From: Qipengyuania spongiae
GTDB taxonomy: Bacteria > Pseudomonadota > Alphaproteobacteria > Sphingomonadales > Sphingomonadaceae
Direction: 5' to 3'
Assembly: GCF_026168555.1 (NCBI RefSeq)
Contig: NZ_CP092471.1
Span: 1,498,501 to 1,562,500, forward strand
Length of the DNA stretch: 64,000 bases
Below are positions 35,005 through 44,560 of this stretch, piece by piece. How positions within the stretch are numbered: the first letter of the stretch is position 1; each line of letters starts with the position of its first letter. A program made the position numbers and the translations under genes. Under the pieces are notes generated by a model that did not search any database, was not told the origin of the DNA, and saw only the letters and a list, made by a program, of their open reading frames with translations.

Positions 35005-35733
35005 TCAGCTCTCCCGTACCGGCGGGCGGCCATGAACGAGCAGCGCCAGCTCGGTCCGGGTCTTGATTCCGAGCTTCCGGTAGATCGCGTAGAGATAGAC
35101 TTTCACGGTTCCCTCCGACATGCCCAGCCGCTCACCGATCTCGCGGTTGCGGGCTCCGCGCGCGACCTCCTCGGCGATTTCGCGCTCCCGCCTCGCCAAT
35201 GTTTCGAGCGGATTGGCGGCCCGCCCCCTGATCGCCAATTCCAGCGCGCGGTGCAACAGGTCGTTCGGGATCGACTTTTCTCCGCGCGCGACGGTGCGCA
35301 AGGTATCGAGCAATTGTCCGTTCCCGTCCTCCTCGGTCACGATACCCTCCACCCTGTGGGTGACGGCGGAAAGCAGGGTGTCGTCATCGATCCCGTAGAC
35401 CAGGAGCACCACCGCCGGCGCGTCGCCACTGTGGCGCAGCTGGATCAGGGGGTGGAGGCCCGTGCTGTCCGGCGCGCGCATGTCGAGAAGGCAGATGTCG
35501 GGATCGTACGCGTGCAGCGCCTCGTCGATCGGATCGCCGGGGCCAATCGCGATAACGATCTCGAATTCGGTTCCGCGCAGGATCGTTTCGATGCGTTCCC
35601 GCATCGAAGAGCGATCACCGATTAGCATGATCCGCGTTATTCGCTTCCCTCCCGGCGGGCGCTGTGACGAGGCATTCTGCCGGATATCAGTCCGTTCCGA
35701 ATTTCCAGCTGGTGCGGAAAATCGCCGTTCCAC
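35005..35733 (-). CDS. LuxR-type DNA-binding response regulator with atypical receiver
   Basis: 242 residues from GTG at 35733; an ATG at 35628 would give 207 and would shorten the first receiver strand, so the true start is unsettled. The receiver keeps the acceptor Asp (CLLDMRAPDSTG) but has Tyr instead of the switch Thr/Ser (VVLLVYG) and Glu where the conserved Lys is expected (GIVTEED). The carboxyl LuxR helix-turn-helix is complete (LARREREIAEEVARG, REIGERLGMSEGTVKVYLYAIYRKLG). It lies two bases before the broken nitroreductase, its likely co-transcribed neighbour. No kinase nearby. Confidence 0.87.
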   Translation of the reverse strand: MERRFSAPAGNSERTDIRQNASSQRPPGGKRITRIMLIGDRSSMRERIETILRGTEFEIVIAIGPGDPIDEALHAYDPDICLLDMRAPDSTGLHPLIQLRHSGDAPAVVLLVYGIDDDTLLSAVTHRVEGIVTEEDGNGQLLDTLRTVARGEKSIPNDLLHRALELAIRGRAANPLETLARREREIAEEVARGARNREIGERLGMSEGTVKVYLYAIYRKLGIKTRTELALLVHGRPPVRES

Positions 35734-35742
35734 CCCGGAGCG

Positions 35743-36963
35743 TCAGGCGGCGTGAGCCAGATCCAGCTCCAGCCGGTCCCAGATTTCCACCAGCGCATCG
35801 GCGAGATCGATCATCATCGCTTCGGTGTGCGACGGGCCGGGCGTGAAGCGCAGCCGCTCAGTCCCGCGGGGCACGGTGGGGAAGTTGATCGGCTGCACGT
35901 AGACACCGTATTCGGCGAGCAGGATGTCGCTGATCTTCTTGGCGCGCACCGGGTCGCCGACCATCAGCGGCACGATATGGGTGGTGCTGGGCATCACCGG
36001 CAGGCCGCGTTCGGTCAGCATCGCCTTGAGCATCGCGGCATGGGCCTGCTGCCCCTCGCGCTCGACATTCGACTGCTTGAGATGGCGCACCGCTGCCAGC
36101 ACCCCCGCGGCAAGCACCGGGGAAAGCGAGGTGGTGAAGATGAAACCGGGCGCGTAGCTGCGGATGCAGTCGATCACGCGCTGATCGGCCGCGATGTAGC
36201 CGCCCATCACACCGAACGCCTTGCCGAGCGTTCCCTCGATGATGTCGATCCGATGGGCCGCCTCGTCCCGCTCGGTAATGCCGCCGCCGCGCGCGCCGTA
36301 CATGCCGACCGCGTGGACCTCGTCGATATAGGTCAGCGCATTGTATTTCTCGGCCAGGTCGCAGATCGCGTGGATCGGCGCGACGTCGCCATCCATCGAA
36401 TAGACGCTCTCGAACGCGATGAGCTTGGGCGTATCGCGATCCTCGGTCGCCAGCAGTTCCTCCAGATGCGCCAGATCATTGTGGCGGAACACGCGCTTGC
36501 GACAGCCCGAATTGCGGATGCCTGCGATCATGCTCGCATGGTTCAACTCGTCGGAGAAGATCACGCAGCCGGGCAGCAGTTTGGCCAGCGTCGACAAGGT
36601 GGCGTCGTTCGAGACGTAGCCGCTGGTGAACAGCAGTGCGCCTTCCTTGCCGTGGAGATCGGCAAGCTCGGCCTCGAGCTGGACGTGGTAGTGGGTGTTG
36701 CCGCCGATATTGCGCGTGCCGCCCGATCCGGCGCCGACATCGTGCAGCGCCTCTTCCATGGCCTCGATCACCTTGGGATGCTGGCCCATGGCGAGATAGT
36801 CGTTGGAGCACCAAACGGTGATCGGCTTGGGCCCGTTGTGCCCCGCGAAGCAGCGCGCATTGGGAAAGGCGCCCTTGTTGCGCAGGATGTCGATGAAAAC
36901 GCGGTAGCGGCCTTCCGAATGGAGCCGCCCGATCGCATCGTCGAAGATCTGTCCGTAATTCAA
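35743..36963 (-). CDS. hemA: 5-aminolevulinate synthase
   Basis: Condenses glycine and succinyl-CoA to 5-aminolevulinate, the C4 route to haem and bacteriochlorophyll found in alphaproteobacteria. 406 residues of the alpha-oxoamine synthase family with [50 protein letters not shown] and the PLP lysine in [16 protein letters not shown] near residue 245. Ends ten bases upstream of the LuxR-type gene's frame on the same strand. Confidence 0.96.
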   Translation of the reverse strand: MNYGQIFDDAIGRLHSEGRYRVFIDILRNKGAFPNARCFAGHNGPKPITVWCSNDYLAMGQHPKVIEAMEEALHDVGAGSGGTRNIGGNTHYHVQLEAELADLHGKEGALLFTSGYVSNDATLSTLAKLLPGCVIFSDELNHASMIAGIRNSGCRKRVFRHNDLAHLEELLATEDRDTPKLIAFESVYSMDGDVAPIHAICDLAEKYNALTYIDEVHAVGMYGARGGGITERDEAAHRIDIIEGTLGKAFGVMGGYIAADQRVIDCIRSYAPGFIFTTSLSPVLAAGVLAAVRHLKQSNVEREGQQAHAAMLKAMLTERGLPVMPSTTHIVPLMVGDPVRAKKISDILLAEYGVYVQPINFPTVPRGTERLRFTPGPSHTEAMMIDLADALVEIWDRLELDLAHAA

Positions 36964-37074
36964 CGCATCACCGGTGTCTGCTGTGCGCTGCCGCGAGCGC
37001 TGTGATCCGGGGCGGATTTAGTGATCCGGAGGCGATTTGGCCACTGCGATCTTTGCGAACGATTCGCAGAGTTC

Positions 37075-37875
37075 TCAGAAATTCCGGAGATTGCTGATAC
37101 CGTAATCGGCGAAGGCGCCGGCCAGCCTCGCGAAGTCCGGGACGTCCCCGGTGGTGACGGCGAAATCGGGGGCGGCCCTCTCGAAATCCTGCCCTTGCGT
37201 GAGGAAGGCGATGCGCCGGGCGATCCCCTGCGCGCCGTCGATCAGCGTGACCCGTGGCCCGAACGCCTCCTGCAATTCCTCGCGCAGCAACGGGAAATGC
37301 GTGCAAGCGAGGATGACGGTGTCGATCGCCGCTCCGTCCGCATGGGTGGTCAGGCCCTCGACAGCGCGCGCCACCGCCGCCCGGTCCACTCGTTCGCCGC
37401 GCAGTTTCGCCTCGGCCAGAGGAACCAGGGCATTCGCGCCGTGGCGGATCAGGCGGCTGCCCCCTGCGAACCGCGCTTCGAGATCGTCGACATAGCGCTG
37501 GCGGATGGTCGCCTCGGTCCCGAGCAGGCCGAAAACCCCGCTCCGCGTCAGCGCCGCGCCGGGCTTGATCGCGGGCACGGTGCCGACGATCGGCGTTTCC
37601 AGCACGTCGCGCACCATGCCGAGCGCGATCGTGCTCGCCGTGTTGCAGGCGATGCAGATGAGGCGCGGTTGCCAGCGCTCCGCCATCCGCCCGAGCAGGC
37701 CGGACACCCGCGCGGCGACCTCCGCCTCGCTCTTGGCGCCATAGGGCAGGCCGGCGATGTCGGCGGCGTAGATCACCGGTGCTTGCGGCAATACGGCACG
37801 CAATTCGCCGAGCACGGTCAAACCGCCGACCCCGGAATCGAACAGCAGGATGGGGGCGGTGGGGGCGGTCAGCAT
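37075..37875 (-). CDS. murI: glutamate racemase
   Basis: Makes D-glutamate for peptidoglycan. 266 residues with the Asp/Glu racemase pattern: LLFDSGVGGLTVL near the amino terminus (D13), the first catalytic cysteine in IACNTAST, and the second in LACTHFPLL. GGAG precedes the ATG. A repeat pair lies between this gene and plsY. Confidence 0.95.
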   Translation of the reverse strand: MLTAPTAPILLFDSGVGGLTVLGELRAVLPQAPVIYAADIAGLPYGAKSEAEVAARVSGLLGRMAERWQPRLICIACNTASTIALGMVRDVLETPIVGTVPAIKPGAALTRSGVFGLLGTEATIRQRYVDDLEARFAGGSRLIRHGANALVPLAEAKLRGERVDRAAVARAVEGLTTHADGAAIDTVILACTHFPLLREELQEAFGPRVTLIDGAQGIARRIAFLTQGQDFERAAPDFAVTTGDVPDFARLAGAFADYGISNLRNF

Positions 37876-37886
37876 TATCTCCGAAA

Positions 37887-37977
37887 CCGTTCGCCCCGAG
37901 CTTGTCCGAGGGCGGCACTTTACTTAGGCGGGGCGCTAGAAGAAAAGGCGGTCCTTCGACAAGCTCGGAACGAATGG
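37887..37977. repeat. REP-like inverted repeat pair, sphingomonad type
   Basis: CCGTTCGCCCCGAGCTTGTC (from 37887) is mirrored by GTCCTTCGACAAGCTCGGAA (from 37951), continuing into CGAATGG. The core GAGCTTGTC/GACAAGCTC is the dispersed repeat frequently met between genes in Sphingomonadales. The two arms are separated by about 38 bases and can form a long hairpin between murI and plsY. This is the only copy seen in the window. Confidence 0.75.
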
Positions 37978-37990
37978 ATCGGGAGTTTAG

Positions 37991-38605
37991 GTGGTTACAG
38001 AAATGCTCCTTCCCACGCTGCTGGGCTATCTGATCGGCTCGATCCCCTTCGGCCTGCTGCTGACCAAGGCGGCGGGGCTGGGCGACGTGCGGCAGATCGG
38101 CAGCGGCAATATCGGCGCGACCAACGTGCTGCGGACGGGGAATAAGGGCCTGGCCGCCGCGACCCTGCTGCTCGACCTGCTGAAGGGGTTGGCGGCGGTC
38201 GTGCTTGCCGCAATGCTGTTCGGGCTCGACGGTACGGGGGAGGCGCGCGACGTGGCCAAGGCCTTCGCGGCGGGCGGCGCGGTGATCGGCCATTGCTACC
38301 CCGTCTGGCTCGGCTTCAAGGGCGGCAAGGGCGTGGCAACCAATGCCGGGGTCAGCTTCGGCCTCGCCTGGCCGATCGGTCTTGCCTATGCGCTGGTATG
38401 GCTGAGCGTGCTGGCGATCTTCCGTATCTCCAGCCTCGCCGGAATGGCCGCGGTGGTTGCCGCCGCCGCCGCCGCGCCGCTGTTCGGCTATCCGCAATTC
38501 TTCCCGGTGCTGGCAGCGATCGCGCTGCTGATAATTTATCTCCACCGCGCCAATATCCAGCGTCTGCTGAAAGGCGAGGAGCCGAAGGTCGGCTCGAAGA
38601 AATGA
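37991..38605 (+). CDS. plsY: glycerol-3-phosphate acyltransferase PlsY
   Basis: Transfers acyl from acyl-phosphate to glycerol 3-phosphate, the first step of phospholipid synthesis. 204 residues with five or more membrane helices and the PlsY motifs GSIPFGLLL, GSGNIGATNVLRTG and GFKGGKGVATNAG. It starts at GTG 37991 with GGGAG five bases upstream; an ATG at 38003 is an alternative. The TGA overlaps the dprA ATG (ATGA). Confidence 0.95.
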   Translation: MVTEMLLPTLLGYLIGSIPFGLLLTKAAGLGDVRQIGSGNIGATNVLRTGNKGLAAATLLLDLLKGLAAVVLAAMLFGLDGTGEARDVAKAFAAGGAVIGHCYPVWLGFKGGKGVATNAGVSFGLAWPIGLAYALVWLSVLAIFRISSLAGMAAVVAAAAAAPLFGYPQFFPVLAAIALLIIYLHRANIQRLLKGEEPKVGSKK

Positions 38606-39690
38606 GCCTCACCCAGGCCGAGGCGTTCGCCCGCATCCGGCTGCTGCGATCGCCCAATATCGGCCCGGTCAGCTATGCGCAGCTGCTGGCGCGCTTCGGC
38701 AATGCTGCCGCTGCGCTGGAAGCCTTGCCCGATCTCGCCGGGCGGGGCGGGCGACCCTATCGCGCGGTGGCGGTCGACAGGGTCGAACGCGAGGTCGATG
38801 CGGTACGCCGGGCGGGCGCTCGCTACCTTTTCCACGATCAGCCGGATTATCCAGCGCTGCTGAGAGAGATCGACGGCGCGCCGCCGATCCTGACATGGCG
38901 GGGCGACCTCTCGCTGGCGGCGCGGCCCTGCGTAGCTATCGTCGGCGCGCGCAATTCCAGCGCGGCGGCGGTCAAGCTGGCCCGCGATTTCGCCGCCGCG
39001 CTGTCCGGCGCGGGCTTCACCGTCGTCTCGGGACTGGCGCGCGGCATCGACGGCGCGGCGCATGAGGGGGCATTCCCGCACACGATCGGCGTGATCGCGA
39101 GCGGGATCGACATCGCCTATCCGCCGCAGCACGCTGATTTGCAGGAACGGATCGCGAGCGAGGGCCTGCTGATCGCCGAACAGCCGCCAGGGACCGAGCC
39201 GCGCGGAAGCCATTTCCCCAGCCGCAACCGGATCATCGCCGGCCTCGCCTCGGGCACGCTGGTCGTGGAAGCGGCGGTCAAGTCGGGCAGTCTCATCACT
39301 GCAAGACTGGCGGGCGAGGCAGGGCGCGAGGTGATGGCGATCCCCGGATCGCCGCTGGAGCCGCGCAGCCACGGCTGCAACCACCTGATCCGCGAAGGCG
39401 CGGTGCTGGTCAATTCGCCCGAGGATGTGGCGGAATTGCTCACGGGTTTCGACGGCAGACCGCGTTCGACCTTCCGCGAGCCGGTCGGAACGTTCGACCA
39501 TGCGCCGGACGAGATAGCCGAAGCCGAGCCTGCCGATATAGAGAGCCTGCTGACCACCGCACCGGTCGCGGTGGACGAAATCATCCGTCAGTCGGGGACA
39601 GGCGCGGCGGCGGTGCAGCTGGCCCTGCTGGAACTGGAAATCGCCGGCCGTCTGGAACGCCACGCGGCGGGGCGGGTCAGCCTGCGCTGA
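38602..39690 (+). CDS. dprA: DNA-processing protein DprA
   Basis: Loads RecA on incoming single-stranded DNA during transformation. 362 residues: a SAM-like amino-terminal domain (RLLRSPNIGPVSYAQLL), the Rossmann DprA core (VAIVGARNSSAAAVKLAR, VVSGLARGIDGAAHEGA, GVIASGIDIAYPPQH, HFPSRNRIIAGLA) and a carboxyl winged helix (VAVDEIIRQSGTGAAAVQLA). Coupled to plsY by overlap. The earlier start in this frame at 38293 is antisense-like shadow of plsY. Confidence 0.94.
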   Translation: MSLTQAEAFARIRLLRSPNIGPVSYAQLLARFGNAAAALEALPDLAGRGGRPYRAVAVDRVEREVDAVRRAGARYLFHDQPDYPALLREIDGAPPILTWRGDLSLAARPCVAIVGARNSSAAAVKLARDFAAALSGAGFTVVSGLARGIDGAAHEGAFPHTIGVIASGIDIAYPPQHADLQERIASEGLLIAEQPPGTEPRGSHFPSRNRIIAGLASGTLVVEAAVKSGSLITARLAGEAGREVMAIPGSPLEPRSHGCNHLIREGAVLVNSPEDVAELLTGFDGRPRSTFREPVGTFDHAPDEIAEAEPADIESLLTTAPVAVDEIIRQSGTGAAAVQLALLELEIAGRLERHAAGRVSLR

Positions 39691-39694
39691 ACGG

Positions 39695-40363
39695 TCAGCC
39701 GGTCAGCGCGCCGTTCTCGTCCGCCTCGGGATCGGACATCTGCGAATGGTGAGCGTTTTTCCGGAATATCCACTTGTCCCACAGCACCAGGGCGAGACCG
39801 ACGACGATCGACAGTACGATCGTCAGGAAGATCATCCCGCCGACCCATTTCATTCCCAGAACCTCGAAATTCGCCTGGGTGTATGGATAGTTCTTGGTGA
39901 TGTAGCCCCGGGTCAGGCCGTAGACTGTGTAGAGGAAAGGAAACATCGTCCAGCGCAGCGCATGGCGCCAGCGAGCCGGTTCGCGGCCATGGAACACCAG
40001 CCAGTAGAGCAGGGCGGCGGGAAACAGCGCGGTGTGCGCGATCTGGGCGGCGAGGCGCGATTTCAGCATGTGCGGCATGCCCTGGAAGGTCCAGTACATC
40101 ACCATCATGATCGCCAGCACCACCACGACATGGCCGAAATTGGCGTGGCGCGCGAAATAGACCTTCCCCGCGGCAATGCCGGTGAAGAAGATCGCGGTCA
40201 GGAAGATCGCCCAGTCGGTGTAGTAGAGCGTCAGCATGGCGAAGCCTTCCGCCAGATCGGTCCACTCCTTCGACAATTGCGCGAAGGTGCCGATCAGGCA
40301 GTACCACGCCATCGCTGCGAGCAGGGCGGCAACGGTGCGGGAGGGGGAAAGACGCAGCGACAT
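39695..40363 (-). CDS. Pr6Pr-like integral membrane protein
   Basis: 222 residues, mostly hydrophobic, six or so membrane helices. The spacing of LSKEWTDLAEGFAMLTLYYTDWAIFLTAIFF, HTALFPAALLYWLVF and WTMFPFLYTVYGLTRG resembles Pr6Pr (FAR-17a/AIG1-like) membrane proteins. Function unknown. Convergent with dprA; a seven-base inverted repeat (GCGCTGA at 39684, TCAGCGC at 39703) spans both stop codons. Confidence 0.75.
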   Translation of the reverse strand: MSLRLSPSRTVAALLAAMAWYCLIGTFAQLSKEWTDLAEGFAMLTLYYTDWAIFLTAIFFTGIAAGKVYFARHANFGHVVVVLAIMMVMYWTFQGMPHMLKSRLAAQIAHTALFPAALLYWLVFHGREPARWRHALRWTMFPFLYTVYGLTRGYITKNYPYTQANFEVLGMKWVGGMIFLTIVLSIVVGLALVLWDKWIFRKNAHHSQMSDPEADENGALTG

Positions 40364-40556
40364 CTGGGCGCCACTATGTACGGCCCAAACCTTGTCAATC
40401 CCTTAGCTCTCGCGGACAGCAATACCGTGTTGCGTCTTGCGGTCTCGCGAGAGCGTGGGAGCGCGCGATAAATTATCCCGCTTGACGGGTGTGAAACCCG
40501 ATCCCCATTTTCGCGCGTATACGCATACGCACACGTAAGGGACGTTCACTCACCTC
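40364..40556. other. 193-base divergent region upstream of topA
   Basis: Includes the palindrome TCTCGCGAGA near 40443-40452, an AT-rich TAAATTAT, a possible -35 (TTGACG at 40482-40487) without a convincing -10, and a purine/pyrimidine run of repeated ACGCA/TACGC before the ATG. AAGGGA lies about 20 bases before the topA start. No certain promoter identified. Confidence 0.3.
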
Positions 40557-43184
40557 ATGCAACTGGTCATCGTCGAATCGCCGGCCAAGGCGAAAACCAT
40601 CGAGAAATATCTGGGCAAGGACTTCAAGGTTCTCGCCTCCTACGGCCATGTCCGCGACCTGCCGCCCAAGGACGGCAGCGTCCGCCCGGAAGAGGGTTTC
40701 GCGATGGACTGGGAGCTTTATCGCGACAAGCAGAGCCGCTTCAAGGAGATCAGCGATGCGGCCAAGAAGGCCGACCGGCTGGTCCTCGCCACCGACCCCG
40801 ACCGCGAGGGGGAAGCGATTTCCTGGCATGTCCGCGAACTGCTGAGGAACCGCAAGGCGCTGCCGACCAAGGTCGACCGGGTGACTTTCAACGCCATCAC
40901 CAAACCCGCGGTGACGGAGGCGATGAAGGCCCCGCGCGAGCTCGACCAGCCGCTGATCGACGCCTATCTCGCCCGCCGCGCGCTCGACTATCTCTATGGC
41001 TTCACCCTGTCGCCGGTGCTGTGGCGGCGCCTGCCGGGCGCAAAGAGCGCGGGCCGCGTGCAGTCTGTCGCGCTGCGCCTGATCTGCGAGCGAGAGCATG
41101 AGATCGAGGTGTTCCGCGCGGACGAATATTGGAGCGTGCTGGCCAAGCTCCAGCACGACGGCACGGGTTTCGATGCCCGGCTGGTCCGGTATGACGGCAG
41201 GAAGCTCGACAAGCTGACGCTCGGCGACGAAGGCAGCGCGATGGTTGCGAAGAAGGCGGTCGAAGAGGGCCGCTTCACGGTCGAGGAGGTCGAGACCAAA
41301 CCGCTGAAGCGCAATCCCGCGCCGCCCTTCACCACGTCGACCCTGCAGCAGGAGGCGGCGCGCAAGCTCGGCTATTCCGCCAGCCACACGATGCGGCTGG
41401 CGCAGAGCCTCTATGAAGCGGGCGCCATCACTTATATGCGGACCGACGGCGTGCAGATGGACATGAGCGCGATCATGGCGGCGCGCGATGCCATCGCGGA
41501 CCGGTTCAGCGACGAGTATCGCCCGGAAAAGCCGCGCTTCTATCAGACCAAGGCCAAGAACGCGCAGGAAGCGCACGAGGCGATCCGGCCGACCGATTTC
41601 CGCAAGGATCGGGCCGGGTCGGGCGACGAGGCGAAGCTCTACGACCTGATCTACAAGCGCGCGATGGCGAGCCAGATGGCGACCGCACAGCTCGAGCGCA
41701 CGACCGTCACCCTGCGCGATGCGACCGGCCAGCACGAGCTGCGCGCCACCGGTCAGGTGGTGAAGTTCCCCGGCTATTTCGCGGTCTATCAGGAAGGCCG
41801 GGATGACAGCGAGGACGAGGATGAGGGTCTGCTCCCGGTCCTTCGCAAGGGCGATGCGCCGGCCAAGGAGAGCGTGGAGGCGAACCAGCACTTCACCCAG
41901 CCGCCGCCGCGTTTTTCCGAAGCGAGCCTGGTCAAGAGGCTCGAGGAACTCGGCATCGGCCGCCCATCGACCTATGCCAGCACGATCCAGACCCTGCGCG
42001 ACCGCGCCTATGTCCGGATGGAGAAAAACCGTTTCTTCGCAGAGGAAAGCGGCCGCTTGCTGACGGCGTTTCTGGAGCGGTTCTTCCCGCAGTATGTGGC
42101 TTATGACTACACTGCCGGGCTCGAGGACGAGCTCGATACGGTGAGCGACGGGCGCGAGGACTGGAAGAAGCTTCTCGAAGCCTTCTGGCGCGACTTCAAG
42201 CCGAAGACCGAGGAGGTGATGGAGCGCAAACCTTCGGAAGTCACCGAAGTGCTCGACGAATATCTTTCCGACTACCTTTTTCCGGAGCGCGCCGACGGCA
42301 AGGACCCGCGCTTCTGCCCGCTCTGCGATCAGGAAGGGCGCGAGGGCGGCGAGCTGCATCTGCGCGGCGGACGCTACGGCGCCTTCGTCGCCTGCGCCAA
42401 CTATCCCGAATGCAAGTACACCCGCCGCTTCGCCCAGCCGGGCGCGGATGGCGAGGACCCGGCCGATGACGGGATCATGGGCGAGGACCCGGAGACGGGC
42501 CTGCCGGTCGAGCGCAAGAGCGGGCGCTTCGGCCCCTATGTCCAGCTGGGCGAGGGCAAGGAGGCCAAGCGCGCGAGCATTCCCAAGGATCTCGACGATT
42601 TCGATCTCGAATGGGCGCTGAAGCTGCTGAACCTGCCGCGCATCGTCGGCGCGCATCCCGAAACCGGCAAGGAAATCGAGGCGGCCATCGGACGTTACGG
42701 CCCCTATCTGCGGCACGATGGCAAGTACGGCAAGCTCTCGAACACGCAGGAAGTGTTCGAGATCGGCATGAACCGTGCGGTCGATATTCTGGCGCAGGCA
42801 GCCAATCGCGGCGGCGGCGGGCGCGGCAAGGCCGAACCCATCAAGACGCTGGGCGAACATCCGACCAGCGGCGGCGAGATGAAGGTGATGCCCGGCCGCT
42901 ACGGCCCCTACGTCACCGACGGCACGACCAACGCGACCATTCCCAAGGACATGAAGCCCGAGGACCTCACCGAAGCGCAGGCGATCGAGCTGATCGATGC
43001 CCGCGCCGCCAAGGGACCGCCCAAGAAGAAGGGCCGCAAGAAGGCTGCGCCCAAGAAGACTGCGGCGAAGAAAGCGGCTCCGAAGAAGGCCGCCGCGAAG
43101 AAGGCGCCCGCCAATAAGAAGGCTGCACCGAAAAAGAAGGCGCCGGCCAAGCCGAAAACCTCTTCCGCATCGAGCGGAGACTGA
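40557..43184 (+). CDS. topA: DNA topoisomerase I
   Basis: Relaxes negative supercoils. 875 residues: TOPRIM domain at the amino terminus (QLVIVESPAKAKTIEKYLG, LATDPDREGEAIS), the catalytic tyrosine in AITYMRTDG near residue 290, and a zinc finger region (CPLC, CANYPEC) after residue 580. Further Topo_C repeats (GRYGPYV, thrice) precede a lysine/alanine-rich tail of roughly 60 residues, a common alphaproteobacterial addition thought to bind DNA. Upstream start at the first ATG. Confidence 0.96.
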   Translation: MQLVIVESPAKAKTIEKYLGKDFKVLASYGHVRDLPPKDGSVRPEEGFAMDWELYRDKQSRFKEISDAAKKADRLVLATDPDREGEAISWHVRELLRNRKALPTKVDRVTFNAITKPAVTEAMKAPRELDQPLIDAYLARRALDYLYGFTLSPVLWRRLPGAKSAGRVQSVALRLICEREHEIEVFRADEYWSVLAKLQHDGTGFDARLVRYDGRKLDKLTLGDEGSAMVAKKAVEEGRFTVEEVETKPLKRNPAPPFTTSTLQQEAARKLGYSASHTMRLAQSLYEAGAITYMRTDGVQMDMSAIMAARDAIADRFSDEYRPEKPRFYQTKAKNAQEAHEAIRPTDFRKDRAGSGDEAKLYDLIYKRAMASQMATAQLERTTVTLRDATGQHELRATGQVVKFPGYFAVYQEGRDDSEDEDEGLLPVLRKGDAPAKESVEANQHFTQPPPRFSEASLVKRLEELGIGRPSTYASTIQTLRDRAYVRMEKNRFFAEESGRLLTAFLERFFPQYVAYDYTAGLEDELDTVSDGREDWKKLLEAFWRDFKPKTEEVMERKPSEVTEVLDEYLSDYLFPERADGKDPRFCPLCDQEGREGGELHLRGGRYGAFVACANYPECKYTRRFAQPGADGEDPADDGIMGEDPETGLPVERKSGRFGPYVQLGEGKEAKRASIPKDLDDFDLEWALKLLNLPRIVGAHPETGKEIEAAIGRYGPYLRHDGKYGKLSNTQEVFEIGMNRAVDILAQAANRGGGGRGKAEPIKTLGEHPTSGGEMKVMPGRYGPYVTDGTTNATIPKDMKPEDLTEAQAIELIDARAAKGPPKKKGRKKAAPKKTAAKKAAPKKAAAKKAPANKKAAPKKKAPAKPKTSSASSGD

Positions 43185-43189
43185 TCGCG

Positions 43190-44560
43190 GTGAGCGCCGA
43201 AGCCGAGGCGGCGGACGGGCTGCCCATGCCGCGCCGCCTGCTCGCGATCGTCGCGATCAGTTTCGGCACCGCGCTGTTCGTGCTCGACGGGGCAGTGGCG
43301 AATGTCGCCCTGCCGACGATCGCGCGCGAGCTGGGTGTGGGCAACGGGGTCGTTACCAATGTGGTGACCGTCTACCAGCTCGTTCTGGTGATGGGGCTGC
43401 TGCCTTTCGCCAGTCTCGGCGATCGGATCGGCCATCGCCGCCTCTACCAGATCGGCCAGGCGATATTTCTCGTCACCTCGGCGGCGGTCTATTTCGTCAA
43501 CGATTTCGCGGCGCTGCTGGTGGCGCGCGCCGGTCAGGCGCTTGGGGCGGGGATGGCGCTGAGCGTTTCGGCCGCCATGCTGCGCGAGATCTATCCGGCG
43601 CGCAGCCTCGGCAGCGGGATGGGGATCAATTCGGTGATCGTCGCGACAACCTATGCGATCGCGCCGACGCTGGGCGGCTTCATCGTCGAACATGCCGACT
43701 GGCGCTGGGTCTTCGTCGCTGCGGTGCCGCTGGCGCTGATATCGCTGGTGATCGGGCGGTCGCTGCCCGAGCCGGTGCGGCGTCAGGACCGCGCGCCCGA
43801 GCGGCTGAGCGGCATCTGGAGCGCGCTGACCGTGCTGCTGCTGATCGGCGGCCTCCAGCTCGCGACACATGGCGAGACGGATGTCTACGGCATCGCCGCC
43901 GTGCTCGCGGGCATCGTCTCGGCCTGGTTCCTCGTGCGGCGCGAGCGGACCAGAGCCAATCCCGTCGTTCCGGTCGACCTGATCGCCAATCCGGTGCTCG
44001 GCCTTTCCGCGCTGGCGGCGATCGCGGCGTTTCTGGCCAGTTCCTCGCTGATGGTCGCGCTGCCGTTCCGGTTCGAGCAGGTCTATGGCTACGCGCCGGG
44101 CGAGGTCGGCCTGCTTCTGCTGCCGTTCCCGCTGACCATGCTGTTCGTGGCACCGGCGGCGGGCTGGCTGTCGGACCGGGTGGCGGCGACCAAGCTCGGC
44201 GTGACGGGGATGAGCATCGCCATCGCCGCGCTGGTGCTGCTCGCCTTCCTTCCGTCCGACCCCGGCGCGGTGGCGATCGGCTGGCGGCTGTCGCTCGCCG
44301 CGCTCGGTTTCGGTCTGTTCTTCGCGCCCAATTCGCGCTTGCTGATCGGCCGAGCGCCCAAGGACCGCTCGGCGGCGGCGGGCGGGTTGCTGTCCACCTC
44401 GCGCCTGATGGGCCAGACGCTTGGCGCGGCGCTGGTTGGCCTGCTGCTGGCGCTGGGAATCGGGCTGGGGCCGGTGCCCATGCTGGCCGCCTGCGGTTTC
44501 GCGGTGCTGGCGGCGGCCTGCAGCATGACGCGCTTCTTCGCCGTCACGCGCAAGCGCTAG
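43190..44560 (+). CDS. MFS drug transporter of the 14-helix DHA2 type
   Basis: 456 residues starting at GTG 43190, six bases after topA. About 14 hydrophobic segments with the DHA2 signature ALFVLDGAVANVALPTIARELG in helix 1 and ASLGDRIGHRRLYQIGQ between helices 2 and 3 (motif A). Relatives export drugs, dyes or antiseptics (EmrB/QacA). The convergent AraC regulator overlaps its stop. Substrate not predictable. Confidence 0.88.
   Translation: MSAEAEAADGLPMPRRLLAIVAISFGTALFVLDGAVANVALPTIARELGVGNGVVTNVVTVYQLVLVMGLLPFASLGDRIGHRRLYQIGQAIFLVTSAAVYFVNDFAALLVARAGQALGAGMALSVSAAMLREIYPARSLGSGMGINSVIVATTYAIAPTLGGFIVEHADWRWVFVAAVPLALISLVIGRSLPEPVRRQDRAPERLSGIWSALTVLLLIGGLQLATHGETDVYGIAAVLAGIVSAWFLVRRERTRANPVVPVDLIANPVLGLSALAAIAAFLASSSLMVALPFRFEQVYGYAPGEVGLLLLPFPLTMLFVAPAAGWLSDRVAATKLGVTGMSIAIAALVLLAFLPSDPGAVAIGWRLSLAALGFGLFFAPNSRLLIGRAPKDRSAAAGGLLSTSRLMGQTLGAALVGLLLALGIGLGPVPMLAACGFAVLAAACSMTRFFAVTRKR

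Noticed and set aside
40473..42860. Antisense open frame of 795 codons opposite topA
   Set aside because: topA has all topoisomerase motifs on the plus strand; the minus frame has no recognised domain or ribosome binding site.
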